Shown: positions 10,680 to 19,973 of the stretch, piece after piece | Layout: every line of letters begins with the position of its first letter | How positions within the stretch are numbered: the first letter of the stretch is position 1 | DNA from: Weeksellaceae bacterium | GTDB taxonomy: Bacteria > Bacteroidota > Bacteroidia > Flavobacteriales > Weeksellaceae | Direction of reading: 5' to 3' | Assembly: GCA_022013695.1 (NCBI GenBank) | Contig: JAKLPS010000027.1 | Span: forward strand, 60,716-124,715 | DNA length: 64,000 nt | Notes under the pieces: model-generated | Told to the model about the DNA's origin: nothing | Databases searched by the model: none | The model's input: only the letters and a program-made list of their open reading frames with translations | Program-made: the position numbers and the translations under genes

Positions 10680-10742
10680 CCTTTGCGAACCTTAAAATAT
10701 TTTCAATATGGGAAAAAATCTTTGGTCCCTTTACGTTTAAAG
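10680..10742 (+). repeat. Degenerate interspersed-repeat-like sequence
   Basis: cctttgcgaaccttaaaat...aaatctttggtccctttacgtttaaa, resembling the 'ctttgcgaacctt / ctttgcgtcctttgcggttaaa' intergenic repeats seen in Bacteroidota. Confidence 0.35.
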
Positions 10743-10804
10743 CAAAATTACAATTTCACTTTATCAAAAATCCTTACATTTACTTTCCAGAACAAGAAAG
10801 CACT

Positions 10805-12922
10805 ATGCGTCACCAAATACAAAATCAAAACCCTGATTTTAAGAATATTACATTCGATTCCCATTCAGAAAACTATATTTTTGAAAAAGACGGTTTGGAA
10901 CTGAAATCAAAATACACCAGCGAAGATGTAAAAAATAAAGACATCCAGGCCGGCTCGGCAGGCATTGCCCCTTTTCTTCGCGGCCCCTACTCCACAATGT
11001 ACGTCCAAAAACCTTGGACTATTCGGCAATATGCTGGATTTTCAACCGCAGAAGAATCGAATGCCTTTTACCGAAGAAATTTGGAAGCAGGCCAAAAAGG
11101 GCTTTCCGTGGCTTTCGATCTCGCAACGCACCGCGGTTACGATTCTGATCATCCAAGAGTCGTTGGCGACGTTGGAAAAGCAGGCGTTGCAATAGATTCG
11201 GTTGAGGATATGAAGATTTTGTTTAACGAGATTCCCTTGGATCAAATCTCCGTTTCGATGACGATGAACGGCGCAGTTTTACCCATTTTGGCCTTTTACA
11301 TCGTGGCTGCAGAAGAGCAAGGCGTTTCTATGGACAAGCTCTCCGGAACCATTCAAAATGATATTCTCAAAGAATTTATGGTTCGTAATACTTACATCTA
11401 TCCGCCCACACCATCGATGAAAATTATAGCCGATATTTTTGAATATACTTCTAAAAATATCCCGAAGTTCAACTCCATTTCCATCTCAGGCTATCATATG
11501 CAGGAAGCTGGCGCAACACCGGTGCTGGAAATGGCCTACACTTTAGCCGACGGTTTGGAATATGTGCGAACAGGAATAAAGGCCGGAATGAACATTGATG
11601 ATTTTGCGCCAAGATTGTCCTTTTTCTGGGCCATCGGAATGAATCATTTTATGGAAATCGCCAAAATGCGCGCCGCCAGATATATTTGGGCCAATCTTCT
11701 CCAACAATTCAATCCTCAGAATCAAAAATCTCTCGCTCTCAGAACGCATTCGCAAACTTCTGGATGGAGCTTGACGGAGCAGGAACCTTTTAATAATATC
11801 ACAAGAACCACCATCGAAGCATTGTCGGCCGCATTGGGAGGCACGCAATCGCTGCACACCAATGCTTTGGACGAGGCTATCGCTTTGCCAACCGATTATT
11901 CGGCGAAAATTGCCAGAAATACGCAGATCATTCTTCAGCAAGAAAGCGGAATCTGCGACGTTGTCGATCCAATGGGTGGAAGTCATTTGATAGAATCGTT
12001 GACTCAGCAAATGATTGAGGAAGCTACCAAATTCATCGATGAAGTGGAACAAGAAGGCGGAATGACCAAAGCCATCGAAGCCGGAATCCCGAAAATGAGA
12101 ATCGAAGAAGCATCGGCCATCAAACAGGCCAAAATCGACAGCGGAGAAGAATTTATCATTGGTATAAATTCTTTTAAATCTCATCTGCAGCAGTCCGAAA
12201 TCGAAATCCTAGACATCGATAATACAGAAGTCCGCAGAAAACAAATCGAAAGACTGAACAAAATAAAATCGGAACGAAATGCCGAATCGGTAACAGAAAT
12301 TCTGAGTCAAATCCGAGAAACCGCTAAAACAGGAAAAGGAAATCTGTTGGAATTATGCATCGAAGCGGCTCGCCGAAGAGCAACGCTTGGCGAAATAAGC
12401 GATGCTATGGAAGCGAGTTTCGGACGTTACAAAGCCAATATCAAAACCATATCAGGTGTTTACGCTATGAATGCAGGAAAAAACGAATACTTCGACAAAG
12501 CCGTTGCCTTGAGCCAAAAGTTTGAAGATCAGAACGGCAGACGACCCAGAATTATGGTCGCCAAGATGGGACAGGACGGCCACGACCGAGGCGCAAAAGT
12601 CGTAGCAACCGCCTTTGCAGATATGGGATTTGATGTGGATGTTGCGCCGCTCTTCCAAACGCCGGAAGAAGTGGCGAAGCAGGCTGTGGAAAATGACATT
12701 CACATTCTAGGTATTTCTTCTTTGGCTGCCGGTCACAAAACGCTGGTACCGCAAGTGGTGGAAGAACTGAAAAAATTAGGCGCCGACGACATCACAATCG
12801 TCGTTGGCGGCGTGATTCCCAAGCAGGATTACGAGTTTTTATATGCCAACGGTGCCGACTTTATCTTCGGCCCTGGAACGAATTTGCCAAAGAGCGCTTT
12901 TGAAATTTTGGAAAAGCTTTAA
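10805..12922 (+). CDS. scpA: Methylmalonyl-CoA mutase, large subunit (catalytic + B12-binding domain)
   Basis: [20 protein letters not shown]12-binding [15 protein letters not shown]. Confidence 0.95.
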   Translation: MRHQIQNQNPDFKNITFDSHSENYIFEKDGLELKSKYTSEDVKNKDIQAGSAGIAPFLRGPYSTMYVQKPWTIRQYAGFSTAEESNAFYRRNLEAGQKGLSVAFDLATHRGYDSDHPRVVGDVGKAGVAIDSVEDMKILFNEIPLDQISVSMTMNGAVLPILAFYIVAAEEQGVSMDKLSGTIQNDILKEFMVRNTYIYPPTPSMKIIADIFEYTSKNIPKFNSISISGYHMQEAGATPVLEMAYTLADGLEYVRTGIKAGMNIDDFAPRLSFFWAIGMNHFMEIAKMRAARYIWANLLQQFNPQNQKSLALRTHSQTSGWSLTEQEPFNNITRTTIEALSAALGGTQSLHTNALDEAIALPTDYSAKIARNTQIILQQESGICDVVDPMGGSHLIESLTQQMIEEATKFIDEVEQEGGMTKAIEAGIPKMRIEEASAIKQAKIDSGEEFIIGINSFKSHLQQSEIEILDIDNTEVRRKQIERLNKIKSERNAESVTEILSQIRETAKTGKGNLLELCIEAARRRATLGEISDAMEASFGRYKANIKTISGVYAMNAGKNEYFDKAVALSQKFEDQNGRRPRIMVAKMGQDGHDRGAKVVATAFADMGFDVDVAPLFQTPEEVAKQAVENDIHILGISSLAAGHKTLVPQVVEELKKLGADDITIVVGGVIPKQDYEFLYANGADFIFGPGTNLPKSAFEILEKL

Positions 12923-12972
12923 GAATAATTTTTTACCAAATGACAAATCAGACAAAAAAGAATATTAATTAA

Positions 12973-13010
12973 TTGAGCTCAAAAGATATGAATTTATCTT
13001 GTGAGCTCAA
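12973..13010. repeat. Imperfect palindrome, 16-bp arms, 6-bp loop
   Basis: ttgagctcaaaagata-tgaatt-tatcttgtgagctcaa, one mismatch between arms. Confidence 0.8.
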
Positions 13011-13023
13011 AAAATTGAATACA
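12982..13023 (+). repeat. 42-bp inverted repeat, copy 1
   Basis: aaagatatgaatttatcttgtgagctcaaaaaattgaataca; exact reverse complement at 28948-28989. Confidence 0.95.
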
Positions 13024-13067
13024 AATTTCTATGTGATTCTAATCGATCTAATCCCTACTTTTGTTTT

Positions 13068-14039
13068 ATGGTTCAGAATCTGGAGTTTCATAGAATGGAC
13101 GTCTTGTCGGAACAGGGAGAAGCCTTCTTTTTTCTGGTTGATTTTTTGATGAAGAATGTTAAAATTTTTCCTCAAAATGATATTGAAAATGGGAGTTTAT
13201 TGATTGATTTTCCGAATGTTACGAACGTGAGTAAGGATCAGACAACAATCCCCAACTTCGATTGGAAATCTTATCCCGAAAAGTTGGAGGATTATCAGCG
13301 CGGTTTCGACATCGTGCAGGAAAACATTAGAAAAGGAAATTCCTATCTGGCCAATTATACGCGGAAAACCGAGATCCAGGCAGGGCTAAGTTTGGCAGAT
13401 ATTTTCAGTTTTTCCAAAGCGAAATATAAGATCCTGCTTCCCAACGAATTTGTTTGCTTTTCGCCAGAAACTTTCGTGCAAATTATCGATCATAAGATTG
13501 TTACGCATCCAATGAAAGGTACAATAGACGCCAACATTCAAGATGCAGAAAAACTTCTGAAGAACGATCCCAAAGAAAAAGCGGAACATTACACCGTTGT
13601 GGATCTGCTAAGAAATGACCTGAGCATCGTCGCCAATAATGTAAGAGTCAAACATTTTCAGAGAATCGAACTTATTAAAAGCAGACAAAAAAACTTGCTG
13701 GCGATGAGTTCGGAGATAGAAGGTGATGTAAAACAGGAATTTAAAAATAAAGTGGGTTCCATTTTGCAAAAATTATTGCCCGCAGGATCCATTCTGGGAG
13801 CGCCGAAATCAAAAACTTTAAATGTTGTTCTAGACGCAGAATGTTACGACCGTGGTTTCTACACCGGAGTTGGCGGATATTTTGATGGAAGAAATCTGGA
13901 TTCCTGTGTGATGATCAGATTTATAGAGAAGGAAAATGGAAAACTATTTTTCAAGAGCGGCGGCGGAATCACGCACCAGAGCATCCTACGACGCGAATAC
14001 GAAGAAATGAAAAACAAAATCTATGTCCCGATTTATTGA
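13068..14039 (+). CDS. pabB: Aminodeoxychorismate synthase component I / anthranilate synthase component I-like
   Basis: Chorismate-binding signature: ...HPMKGTIDA, TVVDLLRNDLSIVANNVRV, PAGSILGAPKSKT, GFYTGVGGYFDG. Confidence 0.85.
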   Translation: MVQNLEFHRMDVLSEQGEAFFFLVDFLMKNVKIFPQNDIENGSLLIDFPNVTNVSKDQTTIPNFDWKSYPEKLEDYQRGFDIVQENIRKGNSYLANYTRKTEIQAGLSLADIFSFSKAKYKILLPNEFVCFSPETFVQIIDHKIVTHPMKGTIDANIQDAEKLLKNDPKEKAEHYTVVDLLRNDLSIVANNVRVKHFQRIELIKSRQKNLLAMSSEIEGDVKQEFKNKVGSILQKLLPAGSILGAPKSKTLNVVLDAECYDRGFYTGVGGYFDGRNLDSCVMIRFIEKENGKLFFKSGGGITHQSILRREYEEMKNKIYVPIY

Positions 14040-14649
14040 AAGCATCAAGGTTGAAGATCAAAAAATCTTCCTGGCGGCACTTCATCAGAACAGAATGAAT
14101 GAGACATTTTCTCACTTCGGGAAATCGTGCGAAATTGACATTGGAACTATGTTTGTGAGCCTGCAGCATTCAGAAAATGGACTTTTCAAACTACGAATTG
14201 AGTATGATTTGGACAGCCATTTCAAAATTCAGATGATTCCATACGCCATTTCGGAGTACAATGATTTCGAGCTGGTTATAAACGACGAAATCGAATACGG
14301 ATTCAAATACGCCGACCGAACGCAGCTTCAAAAATTAAAAGAAGAAAGCGATGCAGACGAAATCATCATTGTGAAAAACGGGCAAATTGCAGACACCTCC
14401 TATTCCAATCTTCTGTTTCTGAAGGGCAAAACGTGGTTTACACCCAAAAGCTACCTTCTCAATGGTGTTATGAGAAAGCATTTGCTCAGTAAGAAAAAAA
14501 TCAAAGAAACCGAAATCACGCTTGCAAATATCAAAGAGTTTTCGCATTTCCAACTCATTAATGCGCTCAATGATTTTAACGAAATGTTCATTTACCCGAT
14601 CGAAAAGATCACGAATCTGCCAAAAGAAGAGACGGATCTGGAGTTTTGA
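14023..14649 (+). CDS. pabC: Aminotransferase class IV (4-amino-4-deoxychorismate lyase-like)
   Basis: KNGQIADTSYSNLLFLKGKTWFTPKSYLLNGVMRKHLL; overlaps pabB-like ORF. Confidence 0.75.
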   Translation: MSRFIESIKVEDQKIFLAALHQNRMNETFSHFGKSCEIDIGTMFVSLQHSENGLFKLRIEYDLDSHFKIQMIPYAISEYNDFELVINDEIEYGFKYADRTQLQKLKEESDADEIIIVKNGQIADTSYSNLLFLKGKTWFTPKSYLLNGVMRKHLLSKKKIKETEITLANIKEFSHFQLINALNDFNEMFIYPIEKITNLPKEETDLEF

Positions 14650-14673
14650 TTGAAACTTTATAAGTACAATCCG

Positions 14674-16359
14674 TCACTTCAGCGCCACAAAATACTGCTT
14701 CAGAACATCTGCATTATTGCATTCGGAAGTCATCACTTCCAGGATTTTTGGTTTCGGATTTGGTTTGAAAAAGTTTGGTAAAACGCGAGCAAGACTGGTT
14801 TCTTCCTCTACTTTAGTATAGTCAAAACCGAAATTCTTTGCCAGCAATTCTGCATTTCTATGATGTTGTGTTGCGATAAACTCATCTAAAGCATTGGTTC
14901 CACTGGGTCCCGCGATAATTTTGAAAATGTTGCCTTCTCCATTATTGAAAATTACAATTCTCGTGTACGGCGGAATATACTGATTCCAAAGTCCATTAAT
15001 ATCATAAAAAAATGACAAATCTCCAGTGATCAGGATCGTGGGCTCATCTTCCATCATTGCAAAGCCCATCGCCGTAGAAGTGCAACCGTCGATGCCGCTG
15101 GTTCCGCGATTGCAGTAAACATCATGTTGCTGAAATTCAAATAGCTGCGCATAGCGGATGGCAGAGCTGTTGGAAAAATGAATTTTATAATTCTCCGGAA
15201 TATGGTTGGATAATTGGTAAAAAAGATAAAAATCAGAGTAATGCGCTTTTTTTAGATATTCCAAGTGCTTGGCGTCTTTTTTACTTTTCAAAACATCCCA
15301 AAGATTGAAAAACGGCCGTGGTTCCAGATTGACCGATTTTAGCAACTGGGCAAAGAAAATCTCTGGCCTAGTTTCTATTTTCTGTGTCAGCGAATAGTAA
15401 GTATCTGGTTGCCACTGCTCATCGATGTGCCACTCCTGTGGTGGCTTGGCTTTTCGAAGGAATTGTTTTACTCTTTTGGAGACCACATTTTGCCCAATCG
15501 TTATAAGCAGATCTGGGGCATAGATCCGATAATCGTCCTCAGAAAAATCGGTAATATAACGATCGATGTGCCCAAAAAACTTTTCGTGTGCCAGGTTGGA
15601 TGTCATTTCCGTCAAAACCACAACGGTGTGATTTTTCACCAATTGCGCGAGCTGCGTCTGCAACTCTGGGTTGGGAGCCAAAGTCCCGGACAGAATTAGA
15701 ATTCTTTTGGAAGTATGCCAGTCTGCAATCAGATTGGATGGTAATTCATAATTTTTTTTCTGAATCGTTGGCTCTACAATGCGAAAAAAGGGCAACTCAT
15801 CGATCAGATTATAAAGTGGTTCGGCTAAAGGAATATTGATGTGAACTGGTCCGCTTTTTTCGAAGCAGAGTTCAACCGCTTTTTTTACCGTTTCGAAATT
15901 GTGATCTTCTGCACCATCTTTATCGTCCTCCATCAATTCGAAATCGCCGTTGGAATGCTTTTGGAAGAGATTTTTCTGGCGAATGGTCTGCCCATCAAAA
16001 ATATCGACGAAATCCACCGGCCGGTCTGCCGTCAAGATCAGCAACGGAACATTCTGATAGAAAGCCTCTACCACGGCAGGATAATAATTGGTTGCAGCAG
16101 AACCGCTTGTGCAAGTGATGGCGACGGGTTTTCTTGTCGCTTTTGACATTCCCAAACCAACGAAAGCTGCAGAGCGCTCGTCCACAATACTGTAGCATTG
16201 GAACGCATCGATTTCTGAAAAATGAACAGCCAAAGGTGCGTTTCTAGATCCTGGCGAAATAATGATTTTGTCGATGCCGTATTGTCTTAGAATATGCGCT
16301 AGAATTTGAATGCTGCGTTTGGCGGAATATTGCTTCATTGAGGAATGGATGAATTGCAA
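14674..16359 (-). CDS. menD: 2-succinyl-5-enolpyruvyl-6-hydroxy-3-cyclohexene-1-carboxylate synthase
   Basis: SPGSRNAPLAVHF, DERSAAFVGLGMSKATRKPVAITCTSGSAATNYYPAVVEA, GTSGIDGCTSTAMGFA. Confidence 0.95.
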   Translation of the reverse strand: MQFIHSSMKQYSAKRSIQILAHILRQYGIDKIIISPGSRNAPLAVHFSEIDAFQCYSIVDERSAAFVGLGMSKATRKPVAITCTSGSAATNYYPAVVEAFYQNVPLLILTADRPVDFVDIFDGQTIRQKNLFQKHSNGDFELMEDDKDGAEDHNFETVKKAVELCFEKSGPVHINIPLAEPLYNLIDELPFFRIVEPTIQKKNYELPSNLIADWHTSKRILILSGTLAPNPELQTQLAQLVKNHTVVVLTEMTSNLAHEKFFGHIDRYITDFSEDDYRIYAPDLLITIGQNVVSKRVKQFLRKAKPPQEWHIDEQWQPDTYYSLTQKIETRPEIFFAQLLKSVNLEPRPFFNLWDVLKSKKDAKHLEYLKKAHYSDFYLFYQLSNHIPENYKIHFSNSSAIRYAQLFEFQQHDVYCNRGTSGIDGCTSTAMGFAMMEDEPTILITGDLSFFYDINGLWNQYIPPYTRIVIFNNGEGNIFKIIAGPSGTNALDEFIATQHHRNAELLAKNFGFDYTKVEEETSLARVLPNFFKPNPKPKILEVMTSECNNADVLKQYFVALK

Positions 16360-16465
16360 AATTAATCAAAACATTTCAAAGCAAGACAATGACTTTCTTT
16401 TTGATTAATTGGATTTAGCAAAAAATTTATATAAGGCTAAACGGCTTTAATCGCGAATGTTGGTT

Positions 16466-17506
16466 CTAAAACAAGCGCAATTGCTGCGTTCTGCTTCCTG
16501 TAAAATGGTCTGTTGTGAGCACTGCTCTTTCTTGATTTGCAAAAAATTTCCTTTGGCCTATTTCGAACGTTTTGTGAATCATGTCCGCGATGTTTCCTTC
16601 ACCCTGATAGCGTTGGAAAAACCGCTTTTCGCCCAGATTTCCGCTGCGCATGGATCGGATGAGGTTCAGCACTTTATCTTTTCGATCGGGGAAATAGGTT
16701 TCCAGCCATTGGACAAAAACGGGCTCAACCGTATCGTTCAGTCTTACCAAAGTGTAGCCACAGGTCCTGGCGCCAGCTTCGGAAACGGCTTTCATAATGG
16801 CCAGACTTTCGTCGCTCGTCAAACCGGGGATGACCGGCGCTATCATCACATTCACGGGGATGTTTTTTTCAGATAATATTTCGATGGCCTTCAGTTTGTT
16901 TTTTGCGGTTGACGTTCGGGGCTCCATCACGCGTCGCAGTTCTTCATTGATGGTTGGAATACTCATGGAAACGGAAATCAGGTTCTTTTCGGCCATCGGT
17001 TCTATAATATCTAAATCTCTTAAAATCAAAGCATTCTTGGTGATGATCGCCGCAGGATGTCTGTAATCCAAACAGACCTGCAGCAGTTTTCTTGTGATTT
17101 CAAATTCTCTTTCAATGGGTTGGTAGCAATCTGTGTTACCAGAAAGCATAATGGTTTTGGGAACATAGGATTTCTTTTGGAAGGCTTTCTCCAGAAGTTC
17201 CGGTGCATTTTTCTTCACCATCAATTTTCTTTCGAAATCGACACCGGCGCTGTAACCCCAGAATTCGTGTGTTGGTCGTGCGAAACAGTAGGAGCAGCCG
17301 TGCTCGCATCCTTGATAGGGGTTCATGGAATAATCCATCTTGAGATCTGGACTTTTGATGGCATTGATAATGCTTTTTGGGAAGACTTCGGTCACTTGCG
17401 TTTTGATCGTGTCCATCTCATAATCTTCTGGCTCGTGCGTAAAGCGGTCGAACCGGTTGATGATGTTTCGTTGGGCGCCTTGCCCTTTTGGGATGAAATC
17501 TGACAT
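16466..17506 (-). CDS. PA0069-family radical SAM protein
   Basis: CEHGCSYCFARPTHEFWGYSAGVDFERKLMVK; CxxxCxxC SAM cluster. Confidence 0.9.
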   Translation of the reverse strand: MSDFIPKGQGAQRNIINRFDRFTHEPEDYEMDTIKTQVTEVFPKSIINAIKSPDLKMDYSMNPYQGCEHGCSYCFARPTHEFWGYSAGVDFERKLMVKKNAPELLEKAFQKKSYVPKTIMLSGNTDCYQPIEREFEITRKLLQVCLDYRHPAAIITKNALILRDLDIIEPMAEKNLISVSMSIPTINEELRRVMEPRTSTAKNKLKAIEILSEKNIPVNVMIAPVIPGLTSDESLAIMKAVSEAGARTCGYTLVRLNDTVEPVFVQWLETYFPDRKDKVLNLIRSMRSGNLGEKRFFQRYQGEGNIADMIHKTFEIGQRKFFANQERAVLTTDHFTGSRTQQLRLF

Positions 17507-17639
17507 TGTTGAATGGACGATCTTTCTTCAAAATTATCATTAGAAAAACAAAATCGCTGTTAAAATTAAGGAAAGTTTTCCACAAAAAAACCGATTCGCA
17601 AGAACCGGAATTTCTATTAAAAAATGAAATGGTGTAGCG

Positions 17640-17837
17640 TCACAAAAAAGCGTCTAACTCAATGCCGTCGCCTCCTGCAGAATAAGGGCTCCGCTTGGAA
17701 TTGCCGAATAAAAGATGATGATCGGAATAGTCGCTGTTGTATATTCTTTTTTTAAAATATTTCCTTGCCAGTAAAACGCTCAGGATAGCAGCTGTCCCGA
17801 CGATGCCTGCAAAAATTATTTCGACGTTTCTCTTCAT
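17640..17837 (-). CDS. Small single-TM hypothetical protein
   Basis: Met start at MKRNVEIIFAGIVGTAAILSVLLARKYFKKR; one hydrophobic helix. Confidence 0.5.
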   Translation of the reverse strand: MKRNVEIIFAGIVGTAAILSVLLARKYFKKRIYNSDYSDHHLLFGNSKRSPYSAGGDGIELDAFL

Positions 17838-17976
17838 ATTAGCAGATAATTTTAAATTTTGGAAAGCAAAAGCTGTTCCTTTTTTGGAAGAAAAGGTCAA
17901 TCTTATCAAAAATTTAAGATTCCAAGTGCTCTTTTTACAGTTCAGCCCTATTTTTTAACAATTCGGTCATATATAA

Positions 17977-18007
17977 TTGCTTAGCGATTGTGCTTGTCCT
18001 AATTTTG
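17977..18007 (+). promoter_or_regulatory. Bacteroidota-type promoter (TTG-N20-TAATTTTG)
   Basis: ttg at 17977-17979, taattttg at 18000-18007, 17 nt upstream of kinase ATG. Confidence 0.55.
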
Positions 18008-18024
18008 AACTCAGAAATTAAAAA

Positions 18025-19347
18025 ATGAAAAGAAAAACGTTCATCACCATATTATGGATATCGCTTGGCACTGGCATATTCTTTTTTACGCTCTTTAATG
18101 ATGACAAATCGTTTAAGAATCTGTTCTTATATATTCTGAATTCTTTCATTTATTCATTTGTTTTAACCTTCGGAAATACAATTGTTAATGATTTGCTAAA
18201 CAAAAAATATTCTTGGATAGAACAAACAAAACAAAGGACGATCTATGGTGTATTAGCGATGATTGTGACCAATGTGGTGTTGATTTTCTTTTGTAACTAT
18301 TTGGTTTTTGTGATCATAAATGGAATGCCTAAAGAATATTTCTTCTCTGAAAAAATGAATTTTACCAATTGGTTTATTCTTAATGTCGCTTTTCTCATCT
18401 CCGCTATTTTGCATGCCAAAGGCTTTATGGTGGAACTGAAAAAAAACACAAAAAAGGAAGTCGTAGAACAGAAACTGATAGCAAAATCTGCCAACGCCCA
18501 GTTCGAGTCTCTCAAAAATCAACTGGATCCGCATTTTCTTTTTAATTCTTTAAATGTCTTATCAGCTTTGATTGATGAAAATCCTGATCAGGCTCAGAAA
18601 TTCACTTCCTCGATGTCGAAAATTTACAGGTACGTTTTGGAGCAGAAAGATAAAGAATTGGTAACCATCGAAGACGAAATAGAATTTGCAAAAACCTATT
18701 GTAATCTTCTGAAAACCAGGTTCGAAGACAGCGTCGAGTTCACTTTTGATATCCAGCCCGATGATCGGCAGAAGTTCGTGGTTCCCCTCTCTCTGCAATT
18801 ATTATTGGAAAACTGCATCAAACATAATTTGGCCACCTCGTCAAAACCTTTGCACATCCGCATCTTTACCGAAGAAAAATTCCTCTGCATCGAGAATAAT
18901 CTTCAGCCGAGAGAGCAAATCAAAGAAAGCGCCGGAATCGGCTTGGCCAACATCGTTCAGCGGTACGCACTTCTTACGAAAGACCATGTTTATATAGAAA
19001 AATCAGATCAACTTTTTAAAGTAAAAATCCCAATATTAACACAAAAAACATCTCAAACAATGACAACTTACACCCCACAATCTACAGAAAACGTCGCTTA
19101 TGAAAGAGCGGTAAAAAGAGTAAAAGAACTGAAGGGTTTCTACGGAAACTTAATCTCATATTGCATTATTATTCCTTTTTTGGTAATCATCAATCTACTC
19201 ACATCTCCAAGAGAAATTTGGTTTTACTGGCCAATGCTGGGATGGGGAATTGGACTTCTCGCGCACGGAATGAGCGTTTTTGCCATTGGAAAAAATTGGG
19301 AAGAAAAAGAAATACAAAAAATACTTAACAGAGAAAATCAAAAATAG
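18025..19347 (+). CDS. LytS-like sensor histidine kinase with C-terminal 2TM domain
   Basis: N-terminal TM helices; LKNQLDPHFLFNSLNVLSALI (His_kinase), LLLENCIKHN and GIGLANIVQRY (ATPase); C-terminal ERAVKRVKELKGFYGNLISY...GWGIGLLAHGMSVFAIGKNWEE (2TM). Confidence 0.9.
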   Translation: MKRKTFITILWISLGTGIFFFTLFNDDKSFKNLFLYILNSFIYSFVLTFGNTIVNDLLNKKYSWIEQTKQRTIYGVLAMIVTNVVLIFFCNYLVFVIINGMPKEYFFSEKMNFTNWFILNVAFLISAILHAKGFMVELKKNTKKEVVEQKLIAKSANAQFESLKNQLDPHFLFNSLNVLSALIDENPDQAQKFTSSMSKIYRYVLEQKDKELVTIEDEIEFAKTYCNLLKTRFEDSVEFTFDIQPDDRQKFVVPLSLQLLLENCIKHNLATSSKPLHIRIFTEEKFLCIENNLQPREQIKESAGIGLANIVQRYALLTKDHVYIEKSDQLFKVKIPILTQKTSQTMTTYTPQSTENVAYERAVKRVKELKGFYGNLISYCIIIPFLVIINLLTSPREIWFYWPMLGWGIGLLAHGMSVFAIGKNWEEKEIQKILNRENQK

Positions 19348-19349
19348 TC

Positions 19350-19646
19350 ATGGAAAATAAAAACGAACAATTGCGCTACGAATTAGCTGCAGAAAGAGTG
19401 AAAAAAATCAGAAAATTCTATACCGGAATGCTGGTTTTTGCGATCGTCTTTGGATTTGTTTATGGCATTCGATTCTACAAACACGGATTTCCCCAAAATC
19501 TTGGAGAGATGCATGTTTCCTGGATTTTTATCATCTGGGGTTTGATACTTGCGATAAAAGGAGTAAAATTATTTTTCTTCAATTCGGATTGGGAAAAAGA
19601 TATGATCAATAAAGAAATCAAAAAACAAAACAATGGAAATTATTAA
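19350..19646 (+). CDS. 2TM domain-containing protein
   Basis: AAERVKKIRKFYTGMLVFAIVFGFVYG...IIWGLILAIKGVKLFFFNSDWEKDMI. Confidence 0.8.
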   Translation: MENKNEQLRYELAAERVKKIRKFYTGMLVFAIVFGFVYGIRFYKHGFPQNLGEMHVSWIFIIWGLILAIKGVKLFFFNSDWEKDMINKEIKKQNNGNY

Positions 19647-19935
19647 TAATCAAAATGATATCAGATATCAGGAAGCGGTAAAAAAAGTTAAAAAACTGAA
19701 AGGTTTTTATACCCATTTCACGATTTATGTACTTGTAAATCTGTTGATCGTATTTATCAATATCCAAAATCTAAAACCCGGTGAAAGCTATTTTAAACCA
19801 GAAAATTTCATCACCTTGTTCTTCTGGGGAATCGGCTTACTCGCTCACGGGTTGGGCGTTTTCTGTCCAAGTTATTTTTTAGGAAAAGATTGGGAAGAGC
19901 GAAAGACCAAAGAACTAATGGAAAAATATAGATAA
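19633..19935 (+). CDS. 2TM domain-containing protein
   Basis: QEAVKKVKKLKGFYTHFTIYVLVNLLIVF...FFWGIGLLAHGLGVF...GKDWEERKTKELMEK. Confidence 0.85.
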   Translation: MEIINNQNDIRYQEAVKKVKKLKGFYTHFTIYVLVNLLIVFINIQNLKPGESYFKPENFITLFFWGIGLLAHGLGVFCPSYFLGKDWEERKTKELMEKYR

Positions 19936-19973
19936 ATAAAAATTTTTGTATTATTGAATGAGTTTTAAAAAAA

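Noticed and set aside
11543-12184. 213-aa minus-strand ORF inside methylmalonyl-CoA mutase
   Set aside because: Shadow ORF; the forward strand encodes an intact conserved enzyme.
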